A stretch of DNA of 64,000 nt from Sphingobacteriaceae bacterium DW12 (GTDB lineage: Bacteria; Bacteroidota; Bacteroidia; Sphingobacteriales; Sphingobacteriaceae): the NCBI GenBank assembly GCA_000783305.1, contig JROE01000002.1, forward strand, positions 907,178-971,177, given 5' to 3'. Position numbers and translations under genes: made by a program. Positions 27,491-36,185 of the stretch are shown here, in pieces (position 1 is the first letter of the stretch; every line of letters starts with the position of its first letter). The notes beneath the pieces are model-generated. The model was not told where the DNA came from. It saw only the letters and a list, made by a program, of their open reading frames with translations, and searched no databases.

Positions 27491-29017
27491 ATGAGCCATC
27501 CTGTAAAGATTAAAAATGCTTTAGTGTCAGTATACTACAAAGACAATTTAGCACCTCTAATTCAGCTACTCCACAAATATGGTGTCACTTTCTACTCCAC
27601 AGGAGGGACTGAGGCATTCATCAAGGATTTAGGAATCAACGTTGTTCCTGTAGAAGACCTGACCAGCTATCCTTCCATATTGGGTGGTCGAGTGAAGACC
27701 CTACATCCTAAAGTATTCGGGGGCATCCTTGCCAGACGCCCATTGGAGAACGATCAACAACAATTAGCACAATACGAGATTCCAGAAATTGATTTGGTTA
27801 TTGTGGATCTTTACCCATTTGAGGAAACCCTGGCTTCGGGTGCCTCTGAACAAGATATCATTGAGAAAATTGATATCGGCGGGATTTCTCTTATTCGCGC
27901 AGCAGCGAAGAATTTCAACGATGTCGTTATCCTATCTTCCAAGAATGACTATCAAGAGTTAGCGCAAATTTTAGCTTCACAAGAAGGTACAACAACACTA
28001 GAACAACGTAAATCATTCGCTAAAAAAGCATTTAATACTTCTTCACATTATGACACAGCCATCTTCAATTATTTCAATGAAGAAGAGCCATTAGATGTTT
28101 TCAAACAATCCCAACAGACCGCACAAGTATTGCGCTACGGGGAAAATCCACATCAAAAAGGGGTTTTCTATGGTGATTTGGATGCAATGTTTGACAAATT
28201 AAATGGTAAAGAATTGTCTTACAACAACCTTGTAGACGTTGATGCCGCGGTCGCCATTATCGATGAATTTGAAGAGCCTACATTTGCTATCTTAAAGCAC
28301 ACCAATGCCTGTGGTGTCGCATCACGTCCTACAGTCAAACAGGCTTGGCTAGACGCACTCGCTTGTGACCCAGTATCTGCATTTGGAGGGGTATTAATCA
28401 CCAACCGCGAAGTGGATGGTGAGACAGCCCAGGAAATAAACAATTTGTTTTTTGAAGTACTGATTGCTCCATCTTATTCGGAAGAAGCCGTGGCGATTCT
28501 TACAGCAAAGAAAAACCGAATTATATTAGTTCGTAAAGAAGTCCAATTACCGAGTCAACAATTCAAGACATTATTGAATGGTGTGATTCAACAAGATAAA
28601 GACAATACAGTTGAAAGCCCAGATCAAATGACTTCAGTGACCAATACGGTTCCTACTGAAGCACAATTAAACGATCTTTATTTTGCCAATAAAATTGTAA
28701 AACATACCAAATCCAATACGATTGTCTTCGCCAAAGCAGGACAATTATTAGCTTCAGGGGTTGGACAGACCTCGCGTGTCGACGCGCTTAAGCAAGCAAT
28801 CGACAAAGCAAAATCATTTGGTTTTGATTTAAACGGTTGTGCTATGGCCTCTGACGCTTTCTTTCCTTTCCCAGACTGTGTAGAGATTGCTTCGGAAGCA
28901 GGCATTGCAGCTGTTCTTCAACCCGGTGGATCTATCAAGGATCAATTGTCCATCGATATGGCCAATCAGAAGGGGATCGCAATGGTAACTACGGGTGTAC
29001 GCCATTTCAAACACTAA
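27491..29017 (+). CDS. purH: Bifunctional AICAR transformylase / IMP cyclohydrolase
   Basis: 508 residues carrying the last two steps of IMP synthesis. The N-terminal MGS-like cyclohydrolase domain includes FYSTGGTEAFIKDLG, RVKTLHPKVFGGILA and DIGGISLIRAAAKN. The C-terminal transformylase domain has YGENPHQKG, LKHTNACGVA (catalytic Lys-His) and the closing DAFFPFPDCVE and QPGGSIKDQ. Length is standard. It ends shortly before a strong bidirectional terminator. Confidence 0.98.
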   Translation: MSHPVKIKNALVSVYYKDNLAPLIQLLHKYGVTFYSTGGTEAFIKDLGINVVPVEDLTSYPSILGGRVKTLHPKVFGGILARRPLENDQQQLAQYEIPEIDLVIVDLYPFEETLASGASEQDIIEKIDIGGISLIRAAAKNFNDVVILSSKNDYQELAQILASQEGTTTLEQRKSFAKKAFNTSSHYDTAIFNYFNEEEPLDVFKQSQQTAQVLRYGENPHQKGVFYGDLDAMFDKLNGKELSYNNLVDVDAAVAIIDEFEEPTFAILKHTNACGVASRPTVKQAWLDALACDPVSAFGGVLITNREVDGETAQEINNLFFEVLIAPSYSEEAVAILTAKKNRIILVRKEVQLPSQQFKTLLNGVIQQDKDNTVESPDQMTSVTNTVPTEAQLNDLYFANKIVKHTKSNTIVFAKAGQLLASGVGQTSRVDALKQAIDKAKSFGFDLNGCAMASDAFFPFPDCVEIASEAGIAAVLQPGGSIKDQLSIDMANQKGIAMVTTGVRHFKH

Positions 29018-29042
29018 TCTGCTTACAGGTTGAAACAACAAG

Positions 29043-29077
29043 CAAAAGCCTCGGAATGTCATGTTCCGAGGCTTTTG
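29043..29077. terminator. Bidirectional terminator between purH and the GH109 gene
   Basis: CAAAAGCCTCGGAA / TTCCGAGGCTTTTG, 14-bp perfect stem around a 7-nt loop, with A/T-runs on both sides. Marks the boundary between housekeeping and glycan regions. Confidence 0.93.
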
Positions 29078-29106
29078 TATTATCCACCACATATTGTCAC
29101 AGGGAG

Positions 29107-30510
29107 TTAGGCCTTCACGCCGGTACTACCGCCTCCTTTAAGTGTCAATTCTAACAACGGATTGCTTTTCCACGCTCCTCTTGTAAAATCTGGTACATCC
29201 ACTGAATTTGACCTGTTTTTAACTGATTTTTCACTCAAAGGTGCTATAGCACTCCACAGCGCAGCATCATATACATCCTGGTCCAAAGAAAGCCCATTGC
29301 GCAGACAATCGACTAGCCGCCAATCCATCATAAAATCCATACCACCATGACCCCCAACTTTCTTCGCCATCTCCCCCACTTTAAGAACAATCTCCGGTGT
29401 ATATTGCTCCTCCAACTTTTTCATTTCATCAGCAGAAATCCAATCGTGACCAAAGGCAATCTTGCCAGGTTCAGGCCACTTCTGTGCGTATCCTTTCGTT
29501 CCACTGACAATGTGGATACGTGAGTATGGTCGAGGGCTAGACACATCATGTTGCAACATTATCGTACGCCCCTTATGCGTCCGGATAGTGGTCGTATTCA
29601 TATTACCCCTGAAACTTTTGTTTGCAAATTGTTGATAAAAATCATCCTTCGCCGCCAATTCCTTTGCTTTAGCTGACATGCTGAAATCATTGCCGGACAT
29701 CGATGTTAGATAATCCATCTGATCACCCCGATTCACTCCCATAATCTGACATACGGGACCAAGCCCATGGGTAGGATATAGATTTCCATCTCTGTAGTTT
29801 TCCTTCAAACGCCACATGTCGTAGTAAGACGTTTTACCAAAGTTATCGTTCAATAAATCATGAATATAAGCCCCTTCTCCATGTAATATTTCGCCAAAAA
29901 CACCCTGCCTTGCCATATTTAATGTCATCAATTCAAAGAAATCATAGCAGCAATTTTCCAACATCATACAGTGCTTCTTCGTTGCTTCTGAAGTCTCTAC
30001 TAATTGCCAACATTCTTCCATAGTGGTCGCTGCTGGCACTTCAATCGCAACATGCTTCCCAGCCTTCATCGCATAGACTGCCATTGGTGTATGCAAGTGC
30101 CAAGGAGTACAGATGTATACCAAATCGATGTCGTCCCGATCACATAGCTTCTTCCATTCATCTTCCTTATCAGCATATATTGTAGGGGCTGGTCCGGACA
30201 CGTTCTTTAGAGATTTTTCGGCTACATTTCGACGAATATCTGCAATCGCCTTAATCTCTACCCCATCAATGTGGTTCATTCGGTACACGGCACCCGAACC
30301 ACGATTTCCCACCCCTATAAAACCAATTCTCACTTTATCAATCTTCGGGGCGCGATATCCGCACATATTGAATTTTTGACGACCGCTTTGCATCCTAGTG
30401 GTTTCAATAGAATCGCTAACATGATCCGCTATAACCGTCAGCCCACTGCCTAGTATCCCTAGACTTGTCAGACCTGCTGCCTTTAGAAAATCTCTTCTTT
30501 TAGTACTCAT
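29107..30510 (-). CDS. GH109-type NAD-dependent glycosidase (Gfo/Idh/MocA fold), probable alpha-N-acetylgalactosaminidase
   Basis: 467 residues from the ATG at 30510, which starts a twin-arginine signal (STKRRDFLKAAGL). A Rossmann NAD site (IGFIGVGNRGSGAVYRM) and the EVPAATTMEECW stretch lead into the conserved MLENCCYDFFELMTLNMARQ and EGAYIHDL segments that I associate with GH109. GH109 enzymes hydrolyse alpha-GalNAc by a NAD-mediated oxidation-elimination route and are exported. Some family members have other sugars as substrates. The longer frame (to 30672) is an AT-rich artefact. A sulfatase gene lies 283 bp upstream on the same strand. Confidence 0.85.
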   Translation of the reverse strand: MSTKRRDFLKAAGLTSLGILGSGLTVIADHVSDSIETTRMQSGRQKFNMCGYRAPKIDKVRIGFIGVGNRGSGAVYRMNHIDGVEIKAIADIRRNVAEKSLKNVSGPAPTIYADKEDEWKKLCDRDDIDLVYICTPWHLHTPMAVYAMKAGKHVAIEVPAATTMEECWQLVETSEATKKHCMMLENCCYDFFELMTLNMARQGVFGEILHGEGAYIHDLLNDNFGKTSYYDMWRLKENYRDGNLYPTHGLGPVCQIMGVNRGDQMDYLTSMSGNDFSMSAKAKELAAKDDFYQQFANKSFRGNMNTTTIRTHKGRTIMLQHDVSSPRPYSRIHIVSGTKGYAQKWPEPGKIAFGHDWISADEMKKLEEQYTPEIVLKVGEMAKKVGGHGGMDFMMDWRLVDCLRNGLSLDQDVYDAALWSAIAPLSEKSVKNRSNSVDVPDFTRGAWKSNPLLELTLKGGGSTGVKA

Positions 30511-30793
30511 AAAATATGTTTTTTTAAGGTTATTAAGTTTATAAAAAGCTGATATAATGAATGTTAAGACACAAACCACAATCACCTCAACTACAATAAT
30601 AAACATAAATAGAAGCACTGACAAGTAGATACAGTATGCAATCGATTGTCCAACTTTTATGTTATAAATCATAAAAAAATCAGCACATCACACATATCAT
30701 TAGAACTAACAATCAATTAACTTCCGTCAATTCCAAAATTGGTTCTATAGTATACTCCGACTACACCTAATCCATTCGTTGACTTCTTTCCAT

Positions 30794-32305
30794 TTATTTA
30801 TCCAACAGCTCTAGCGCTTCCTTATCATCTACTTTTTTGATTTCCAATACTAGCTTAGCTTTCATTTTCTCAATTTGTTTTTTAAACTTAGGGTCTTCGT
30901 ATCGATTAATCATCTCCTGTGGATCGGCCTTAAGATCATAAAACTCCCATCCTTCGACTTTGTGGTACAATCGGATTAACTTATACCTTCCGTCACTGAT
31001 TCCGAAATGTGGAGACACAGCATGCTCGCCTTTCTCGTAGTAGTGGTAATACAATACATCCCGAATCTTCTTCTTGTCACCTCGCAATAGGGGCAAGAAA
31101 GATTTACCCTGCATATCCAGAGGCACATCTACCTGAGCAATTTGTAATAAGGTGGGGGCGATGTCGACATTCATGACCTGTTGATCGATACGGCTGTGAG
31201 CTTTGATTAATGTCGGCATTTTAGCAATCATCGGGGTACGGAAAGACTCTTCATACATCCATCTTTTGTCGAACCAACCGTGCTCGCCCATGTAAAACCC
31301 TTGATCGGATAGATAGATAACAAGCGTATTGTCTTCCAGTCCACTATCGCGAAGATAATCTGTCACCCGACCAATACTCCGATCCATGGATCGGGCCGTA
31401 TTCTGATAATCAATCATATATCTTCGATACTTCCATTCCGCCAACTCCTTTCCCTTAAGTTGTCTTTTTTGGAGATCATCATAAATAGGACGGTAATATT
31501 CAATATATTTCTGAAATTGTTCATCATCCATACGCGCAAAATTTCCATCCTTTCTCATATCCGCTACAGTAGGATACATTTTTAAGTCATAGCCCATCTG
31601 CATATCCTTGTCAATACTCATTTCTTGTAGCTTTGCTGCCTCCCGAGTCCGATAATCATCGTAAAACGTTTTTGGCAATTCAAACTCCTCTTCGTCGTTG
31701 ACTCCAAAGTCTTGCGGGTCAGGCATCCAAGTTCGATGTGTAGCTTTGTGGCCGATGACTACACAAAAGGGTTGATCTTGGTGTTCTTTCATCCAATCAA
31801 TTGCCTTGTCGGTTACTATATCGGACACATATCCTTTTTGACGATGCCGTCCATCGGGCGAAATAAAATCAGGATTGAAGTAATGCCCTTGTCCAACTAA
31901 AATATCATAATCGGTGAAACCTTCCAATTTATACCCCAAATGTATTTTGCCAATCCAACTAGTTTTGTATCCAGAGTTAGTCAATTGTTTAATGAACGAG
32001 TCCTGACTAAAATCAAACGTAGAAGTCTCATTGTCTTTAAAGCCATTTTTATGGCTATATTTTCCAGTCAACAGTACAGCCCTGCTCGGCCCACATATAG
32101 AGTTCGATACATAAGCTTTTGAAAAAATAGCCCCTTCTGCGGCAAGTTTATCCAGATTGGGCGTATTTTTAAGTGCTGGTTGATAAGCTCCTATTGTCTG
32201 ATAAGCATGATCGTCCGATATAATAATTACGATATTAGGTTTCTTCTGTCCATAAGCACCTGTCATCTCCCCTAATAGGAGCATCAGCAAAATAAAATTT
32301 TTCAT
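30794..32305 (-). CDS. Exported family S1 sulfatase
   Basis: 503 residues with a signal peptide (LLMLLLGEMTGAYGQ). The formylglycine site is C71 in C-G-P-S-R-A-V-L-L-T-G, the cysteine-type motif CxPSRxxxxTG, so a separate maturase (anSME or FGE) is required; none is in the window. Calcium ligands include the Asp pair in IIISDDHAY and the late SDQGFYMGEHGW. Overall it resembles S1 enzymes acting on glycosaminoglycan or glycoprotein amino sugars (for example GlcNAc-6-sulfate), but substrate cannot be fixed. It starts at 32305; the ATG at 32344 gives no signal peptide. Confidence 0.9.
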   Translation of the reverse strand: MKNFILLMLLLGEMTGAYGQKKPNIVIIISDDHAYQTIGAYQPALKNTPNLDKLAAEGAIFSKAYVSNSICGPSRAVLLTGKYSHKNGFKDNETSTFDFSQDSFIKQLTNSGYKTSWIGKIHLGYKLEGFTDYDILVGQGHYFNPDFISPDGRHRQKGYVSDIVTDKAIDWMKEHQDQPFCVVIGHKATHRTWMPDPQDFGVNDEEEFELPKTFYDDYRTREAAKLQEMSIDKDMQMGYDLKMYPTVADMRKDGNFARMDDEQFQKYIEYYRPIYDDLQKRQLKGKELAEWKYRRYMIDYQNTARSMDRSIGRVTDYLRDSGLEDNTLVIYLSDQGFYMGEHGWFDKRWMYEESFRTPMIAKMPTLIKAHSRIDQQVMNVDIAPTLLQIAQVDVPLDMQGKSFLPLLRGDKKKIRDVLYYHYYEKGEHAVSPHFGISDGRYKLIRLYHKVEGWEFYDLKADPQEMINRYEDPKFKKQIEKMKAKLVLEIKKVDDKEALELLDK

Positions 32306-32966
32306 TGGTATATCATTATTATAAGTGTGAGTTTTCATCACCATCTATAAGCTCGTTGCCCTTAGTTTATCCGTTCATACTTGTGTACTTTCAAAGACAT
32401 TCTCACCGCTTTCACTTGTTTCCAGAACAATGACGCCATCAGGGGTATTGTATGTCTGCTTGTAAATCAGTATGTTCACGACATTTTCATCAGCATATAT
32501 TTACGCGTTCGTTTTGGTTGTTTCGTCTGCGGAATTACAGCTCTTTGCCCACTATCAGCCATCCAAATGTACGACATAAAGCACGTAAAATGCAAACGCC
32601 TAATTTTCCACATGAACATATGCATTCCTCAGCAATGATAGTTACCGAATAATTATAGTGTATTAGATGATAAAACTATTCATTTTGGTAATTATATTGT
32701 CACAATATTTACCACATCTTATACTTACCTCACTAAATTATCCTATTTTTGTACGATTAAAATGAAGATAAATTTGAGAGCGAGATTAATATCCACCCGT
32801 TTATTCCAAAACACCAATAAGCTTACCCATTTTGTTTTTCGAAACACAATGGTTAAAATAGGTCTAATCACAGACTCTTTTTGCCCCCACTGTTCTACAT
32901 CTTCATTTCACGGAATACTGATTAGCACTAAACGATAGCTGACAGAATAATAGCGTACCCAATTAT
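32306..32966 (+). other. Intergenic region with a promoter-like element and one unassigned 58-aa frame
   Basis: About 660 bp between the divergent sulfatase and fabH genes. TATTTTTG (32744-32751) fits the -7 consensus for fabH-direction transcription. Just downstream, 32762-32938 is an open frame (MKINLRARLISTRLF, ending ISTKR) of 58 codons that I do not recognise; it ends 28 bp before fabH. It may be chance. The rest shows nothing I can support. Confidence 0.3.
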
Positions 32967-33965
32967 ATGAATACAAGCTTACAGACTAGACTATTTGCCG
33001 CCATTACAGCCATTGGAGGATATGTACCTCAGAATAGAAGAACAAATAACGATCTAGAAAAAGTATGTGATACTTCGAACGAGTGGATCATCAAACGTAC
33101 TGGCATCAAAGAACGTCGCATATTAGAGGAAGATCTAGCGACTTCGGACATGGCGGTGCGAGCCATCCTCAATATGGTACAAGCATACAATAAGGATCTT
33201 CAAGACATCGATGCACTTATCGTAGCTACCTCTACACCCGATATGTTGATGCCAGCCACAGCCAATATCATTGCTGAAAAACTTGGTCTTAACAGTGTAT
33301 GGGCATTTGATATGAACGCTGCATGTTCTGGTTTCTTGTATGCATTGGATATGGGAGCTTCCCTCATCGAGACTAAACGCTATCAAAATGTATTGGTGGT
33401 AGGCGCGGATAATATCAGCACCTATGTTAATGAACAGGATCGATCCACGAATATCTTATTTGGCGACGGAGCGGGTGTGGTCTGGTTAGAAGCTTCATTA
33501 GAAGGGGGGATTATGGATGCTTACTTGCGCAGCAATGGTAGCGGTCGCGAATTTCTCAACATCGAAGCTGGCGGCTCTTTATACCCATTGGACAAAGAAT
33601 TGATGTCTAGTGAACGACGCTATTTGAGACAGGACGGTAAAGCTGTATTTAAGCAAGCGGTACAGTCCATGAGCGATGCTTGCCTACATGTTCTTGAAAA
33701 AAACAATTTGACTATAGATGATGTTAGTTGGTTAGTACCACATCAGGCCAATCAGCGCATCATTGATGCTGTAGGTCGATCTATCAATATAGCTGAAGGC
33801 AAAACTTTAAGTAATATCGAATACCTCGGTAATACAATTGCCGCAACTATCCCGCTTTGTATATGGGAAAATATAAAACGTATGAAAACCGGCGACTTAG
33901 TCATGCTGACTGCTTTCGGAGCAGGATTCTCATGGGGAGCAAGTCTATTGCGCTGGATGGCATAA
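32967..33965 (+). CDS. fabH: Beta-ketoacyl-ACP synthase III
   Basis: 332 residues. Initiates fatty acid chains by condensing an acyl-CoA with malonyl-ACP. Catalytic Cys120 (DMNAACSGFLY), His259 (VPHQANQRI) and Asn289 (GNTIAATIP) are all present, and the N-terminus (ITAIGGYVPQ) and CoA/ACP loop are typical. It stands alone, away from other fab genes, so it may be a second copy serving a branched-chain or accessory role; the usual rpmF-plsX neighbours are absent. Confidence 0.94.
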   Translation: MNTSLQTRLFAAITAIGGYVPQNRRTNNDLEKVCDTSNEWIIKRTGIKERRILEEDLATSDMAVRAILNMVQAYNKDLQDIDALIVATSTPDMLMPATANIIAEKLGLNSVWAFDMNAACSGFLYALDMGASLIETKRYQNVLVVGADNISTYVNEQDRSTNILFGDGAGVVWLEASLEGGIMDAYLRSNGSGREFLNIEAGGSLYPLDKELMSSERRYLRQDGKAVFKQAVQSMSDACLHVLEKNNLTIDDVSWLVPHQANQRIIDAVGRSINIAEGKTLSNIEYLGNTIAATIPLCIWENIKRMKTGDLVMLTAFGAGFSWGASLLRWMA

Positions 33966-34424
33966 GCCACCGCTACTAGTTGACTGTTGCATCCTCCTAG
34001 CTATCTCGATTGTGCAACAGTCACGATAAAAATAGCTCATTTCTTAGATGTTAGTTGCCTACAACTTCAACTTAAGTAAATCCCCCCTACACATAAACGA
34101 CGGTCCCCATCCCCCCCAATCTATGGGACCTACGACCTAATGTGTAACTTTTGCATATAGGATATGCGTTATCCGCCTTAATACCGGGCGTGTTACACAA
34201 AATAATCGTATATTAAATGCATATTATAAGAACCTGTTTAAATTCATACTATGAAATTTTTTATGCGCTATTTTTGAGAGACTAAGCATTTTTTTAGACA
34301 GCAGCGCTTTGAGCTCGAAAAAACATAAAGAGGTGTCAGTCAAAAAGAGACATAAAAAATTATTTCATAAATTTCAAACAGGCTCCAAAACCGAATTCCT
34401 TGTTTTTACTAACGACGTAATAGC
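33966..34424. other. Intergenic region between fabH and GMC oxidoreductase containing inverted repeats and a MITE-like element
   Basis: No gene. At 34141-34199 TGTGTAAC and GTTACACA (8 bp) enclose an inner GCATAT-AGG-ATATGC hairpin. At 34230-34385 a larger palindromic element is described separately. A C-rich patch lies at 34083-34118. Confidence 0.6.
34230..34385. mobile_element. 156-bp imperfect palindrome, probable MITE or IS remnant
   Basis: The left end GAACCTGTTTAAATTCAT matches the reverse complement of the right end GAGCCTGTTTGAAATTTAT, followed in both by an A/T stretch ending ATTTTTTATG. Beyond that the arms stay similar (CTATTTTTGA / TCTCTTTTTGA) up to a central AGCGCT at 34303-34308, so nearly the whole element folds on itself. 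There is no transposase. I saw no clear target-site duplication and no second copy in the window. Confidence 0.6.
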
Positions 34425-36119
34425 ATGCACGAAACTTTTGATGCAATAATAATAGGATCTGGTATTTCAGGAAGCTGGGCAGCGAAAGAATTTACAGAAA
34501 AAGGTTTAAAGACATTGCTAATAGAGAGAGGTAGGATGGTAAAGCATATTGAGGATTACCCCACAGCTTTTTTAGACCCTTGGGAACTCCCCCATGCCAA
34601 TGCCAAAACAGAAGACGATTTAACTAAGAATCCATTCATATCCAAGCATTACCAATTCAACGAGGCCACTAAGCATTTCTATATCCAAGATGGAGATCAA
34701 GAATACATCCAGGAGAAACCCTTTGACTGGATTAGAGGGTACCAATTGGGCGGCAAATCACTCTTATGGGCCCGTCAAACACAGCGCTGGAGCGATTTCG
34801 AGTTCAATGCGCCTAAGCGATTTGGATATGGCATAGATTGGCCTATTCGATATACAGATGTAGCACCCTGGTATACGCATGTTGAAAAATTCATTGGTAT
34901 TTCCGGCAAGAAGGACGGAATTGAAAACATGCCAGACTGTGAGGTCGTCGGATCTTTTGAGATGAATGTCGTAGAACAGTATATTTCAGAAAATATTGCG
35001 ACCAACTACAACGACAGAAAAGCCATCATTGGGCGTTCGGCCAACTTGGCCGAAATCACAGATACACAAGTCCATCAAGGCAGGTCTAAGTGTATGGCGC
35101 GTTCGCTATGTGAACGTGGATGTCCGTTTGGAGGCTATTTTAGTGCCAATGCATCCACGATTCCTTATGCATTAAAAACCGGCAACCTTACCATTCTTAC
35201 CGACAGCATCGTCGAATCCATATCGTATAGTGATGCAACAAAACGAGCTACAGGGGTACGAATTATCCATACCCATTCTGGAAAACGACAGGAAATAAAT
35301 GCTCGCATCATTTTCTTGAATGCTTCGACTCTCAATTCCAATCTCATCCTTCTTAACTCCCGATCCTCGAGATTTCCAAATGGTCTAGGAAATGACAATG
35401 GCACACTTGGAAAATATATTGTATTTCATAATTACAGAGGCAAGATAAGTGCTGATTTCCCTGGTTTCGAGGACTCATATTACTATGGACGTAGACCGAC
35501 ACAAGTCTTCATCCCTGCTTTCAAAAACATCAACTTTCCCTCAAACTCATTTTTGGGATCATATCTTATCGCCTTCAGTGCAAATCGAGACAACTGGAAA
35601 GGCATGAATAAAGATGGTGTGGGGGCAGCCTATAAGGATAGTCTTTTGGAACCTGGAGCTTGGAAGGTTTCCATGATGATGCAAGGTGAAGTCATCCCCT
35701 CCATCTATAATCACGTGCGAATCAGTCAAGACAAGGACAAATATGGCCTTCCTAAACTCATCACATCCGTGGGATATACCGAAAATGATGTTACGATGAT
35801 GCGCGACTTTTTTACAGAGGGGACAGAAATGTTGAAAAGTTCGAATTGTGAAAACATAAAAATCTTGGATCAACATGAGCTTTTCAATAGACAACCAGGA
35901 CTTGAAGTCCATGAGATGGGAGGTGTGCGCATGGGTAATGATCCCCAACAATCCATGTTGAATGCCTTCAACCAAGTTCATGCTTGTAAGAATATTTTTG
36001 TCACAGATGGTGCCTGTATGATCAGCGCCGGTAATCAAAATCCTTCTTTAACTTTTATGGCATTGACAGCAAGAGCGGCAAATTATGCTATACAAGCGCT
36101 AAAAGATCATGCTCTTTAG
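34425..36119 (+). CDS. GMC family oxidoreductase
   Basis: 564-residue FAD enzyme. The dinucleotide site is IIGSGISGSWAAKEF at the N-terminus, followed by LLIERG. A conserved RGCPFGGYFSANAST segment resembles the cysteine-containing loop of gluconate/sugar dehydrogenases, and the C-terminal GMC signature includes HEMGGVRMGND and AGNQNPSLTFMALT, where the catalytic His/Asn are expected. No signal peptide is obvious. The small partner subunit common to such dehydrogenases (gluconate 2-dehydrogenase subunit 3) is not adjacent. Substrate is likely a sugar or polyol, unproven. It converges on the SusD gene. Confidence 0.9.
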   Translation: MHETFDAIIIGSGISGSWAAKEFTEKGLKTLLIERGRMVKHIEDYPTAFLDPWELPHANAKTEDDLTKNPFISKHYQFNEATKHFYIQDGDQEYIQEKPFDWIRGYQLGGKSLLWARQTQRWSDFEFNAPKRFGYGIDWPIRYTDVAPWYTHVEKFIGISGKKDGIENMPDCEVVGSFEMNVVEQYISENIATNYNDRKAIIGRSANLAEITDTQVHQGRSKCMARSLCERGCPFGGYFSANASTIPYALKTGNLTILTDSIVESISYSDATKRATGVRIIHTHSGKRQEINARIIFLNASTLNSNLILLNSRSSRFPNGLGNDNGTLGKYIVFHNYRGKISADFPGFEDSYYYGRRPTQVFIPAFKNINFPSNSFLGSYLIAFSANRDNWKGMNKDGVGAAYKDSLLEPGAWKVSMMMQGEVIPSIYNHVRISQDKDKYGLPKLITSVGYTENDVTMMRDFFTEGTEMLKSSNCENIKILDQHELFNRQPGLEVHEMGGVRMGNDPQQSMLNAFNQVHACKNIFVTDGACMISAGNQNPSLTFMALTARAANYAIQALKDHAL

Positions 36120-36127
36120 TATAAAAA

Positions 36128-36184
36128 GGAGGTGCCCATGCCAAAGCATGAACACCTCCGTAAAGTATACGAGCCATGCTCGTA
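36128..36184 (-). terminator. Terminator hairpins between the GMC gene and the first SusD gene
   Basis: GGAGGTG...CACCTCC (36128-36159), with an inner CATGC/GCATG stem, is followed on the minus strand by five T. A second hairpin TACGAGC-CAT-GCTCGTA (36168-36184) sits one base from the SusD stop codon. Together they end the SusCD operon and may also slow GMC transcripts. Confidence 0.75.
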
Positions 36185-36185
36185 A

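Noticed and set aside
30511..30672. 54-residue hydrophobic extension upstream of the GH109 Tat signal
   Set aside because: The Tat signal must be N-terminal to work, so the start is at 30510.
34141..34199. attC-like inverted repeat (GTGTAAC ... GTTACAC with an inner hairpin)
   Set aside because: The core bases do not fit RYYYAAC/GTTRRRY, and there is no integron integrase or cassette nearby.
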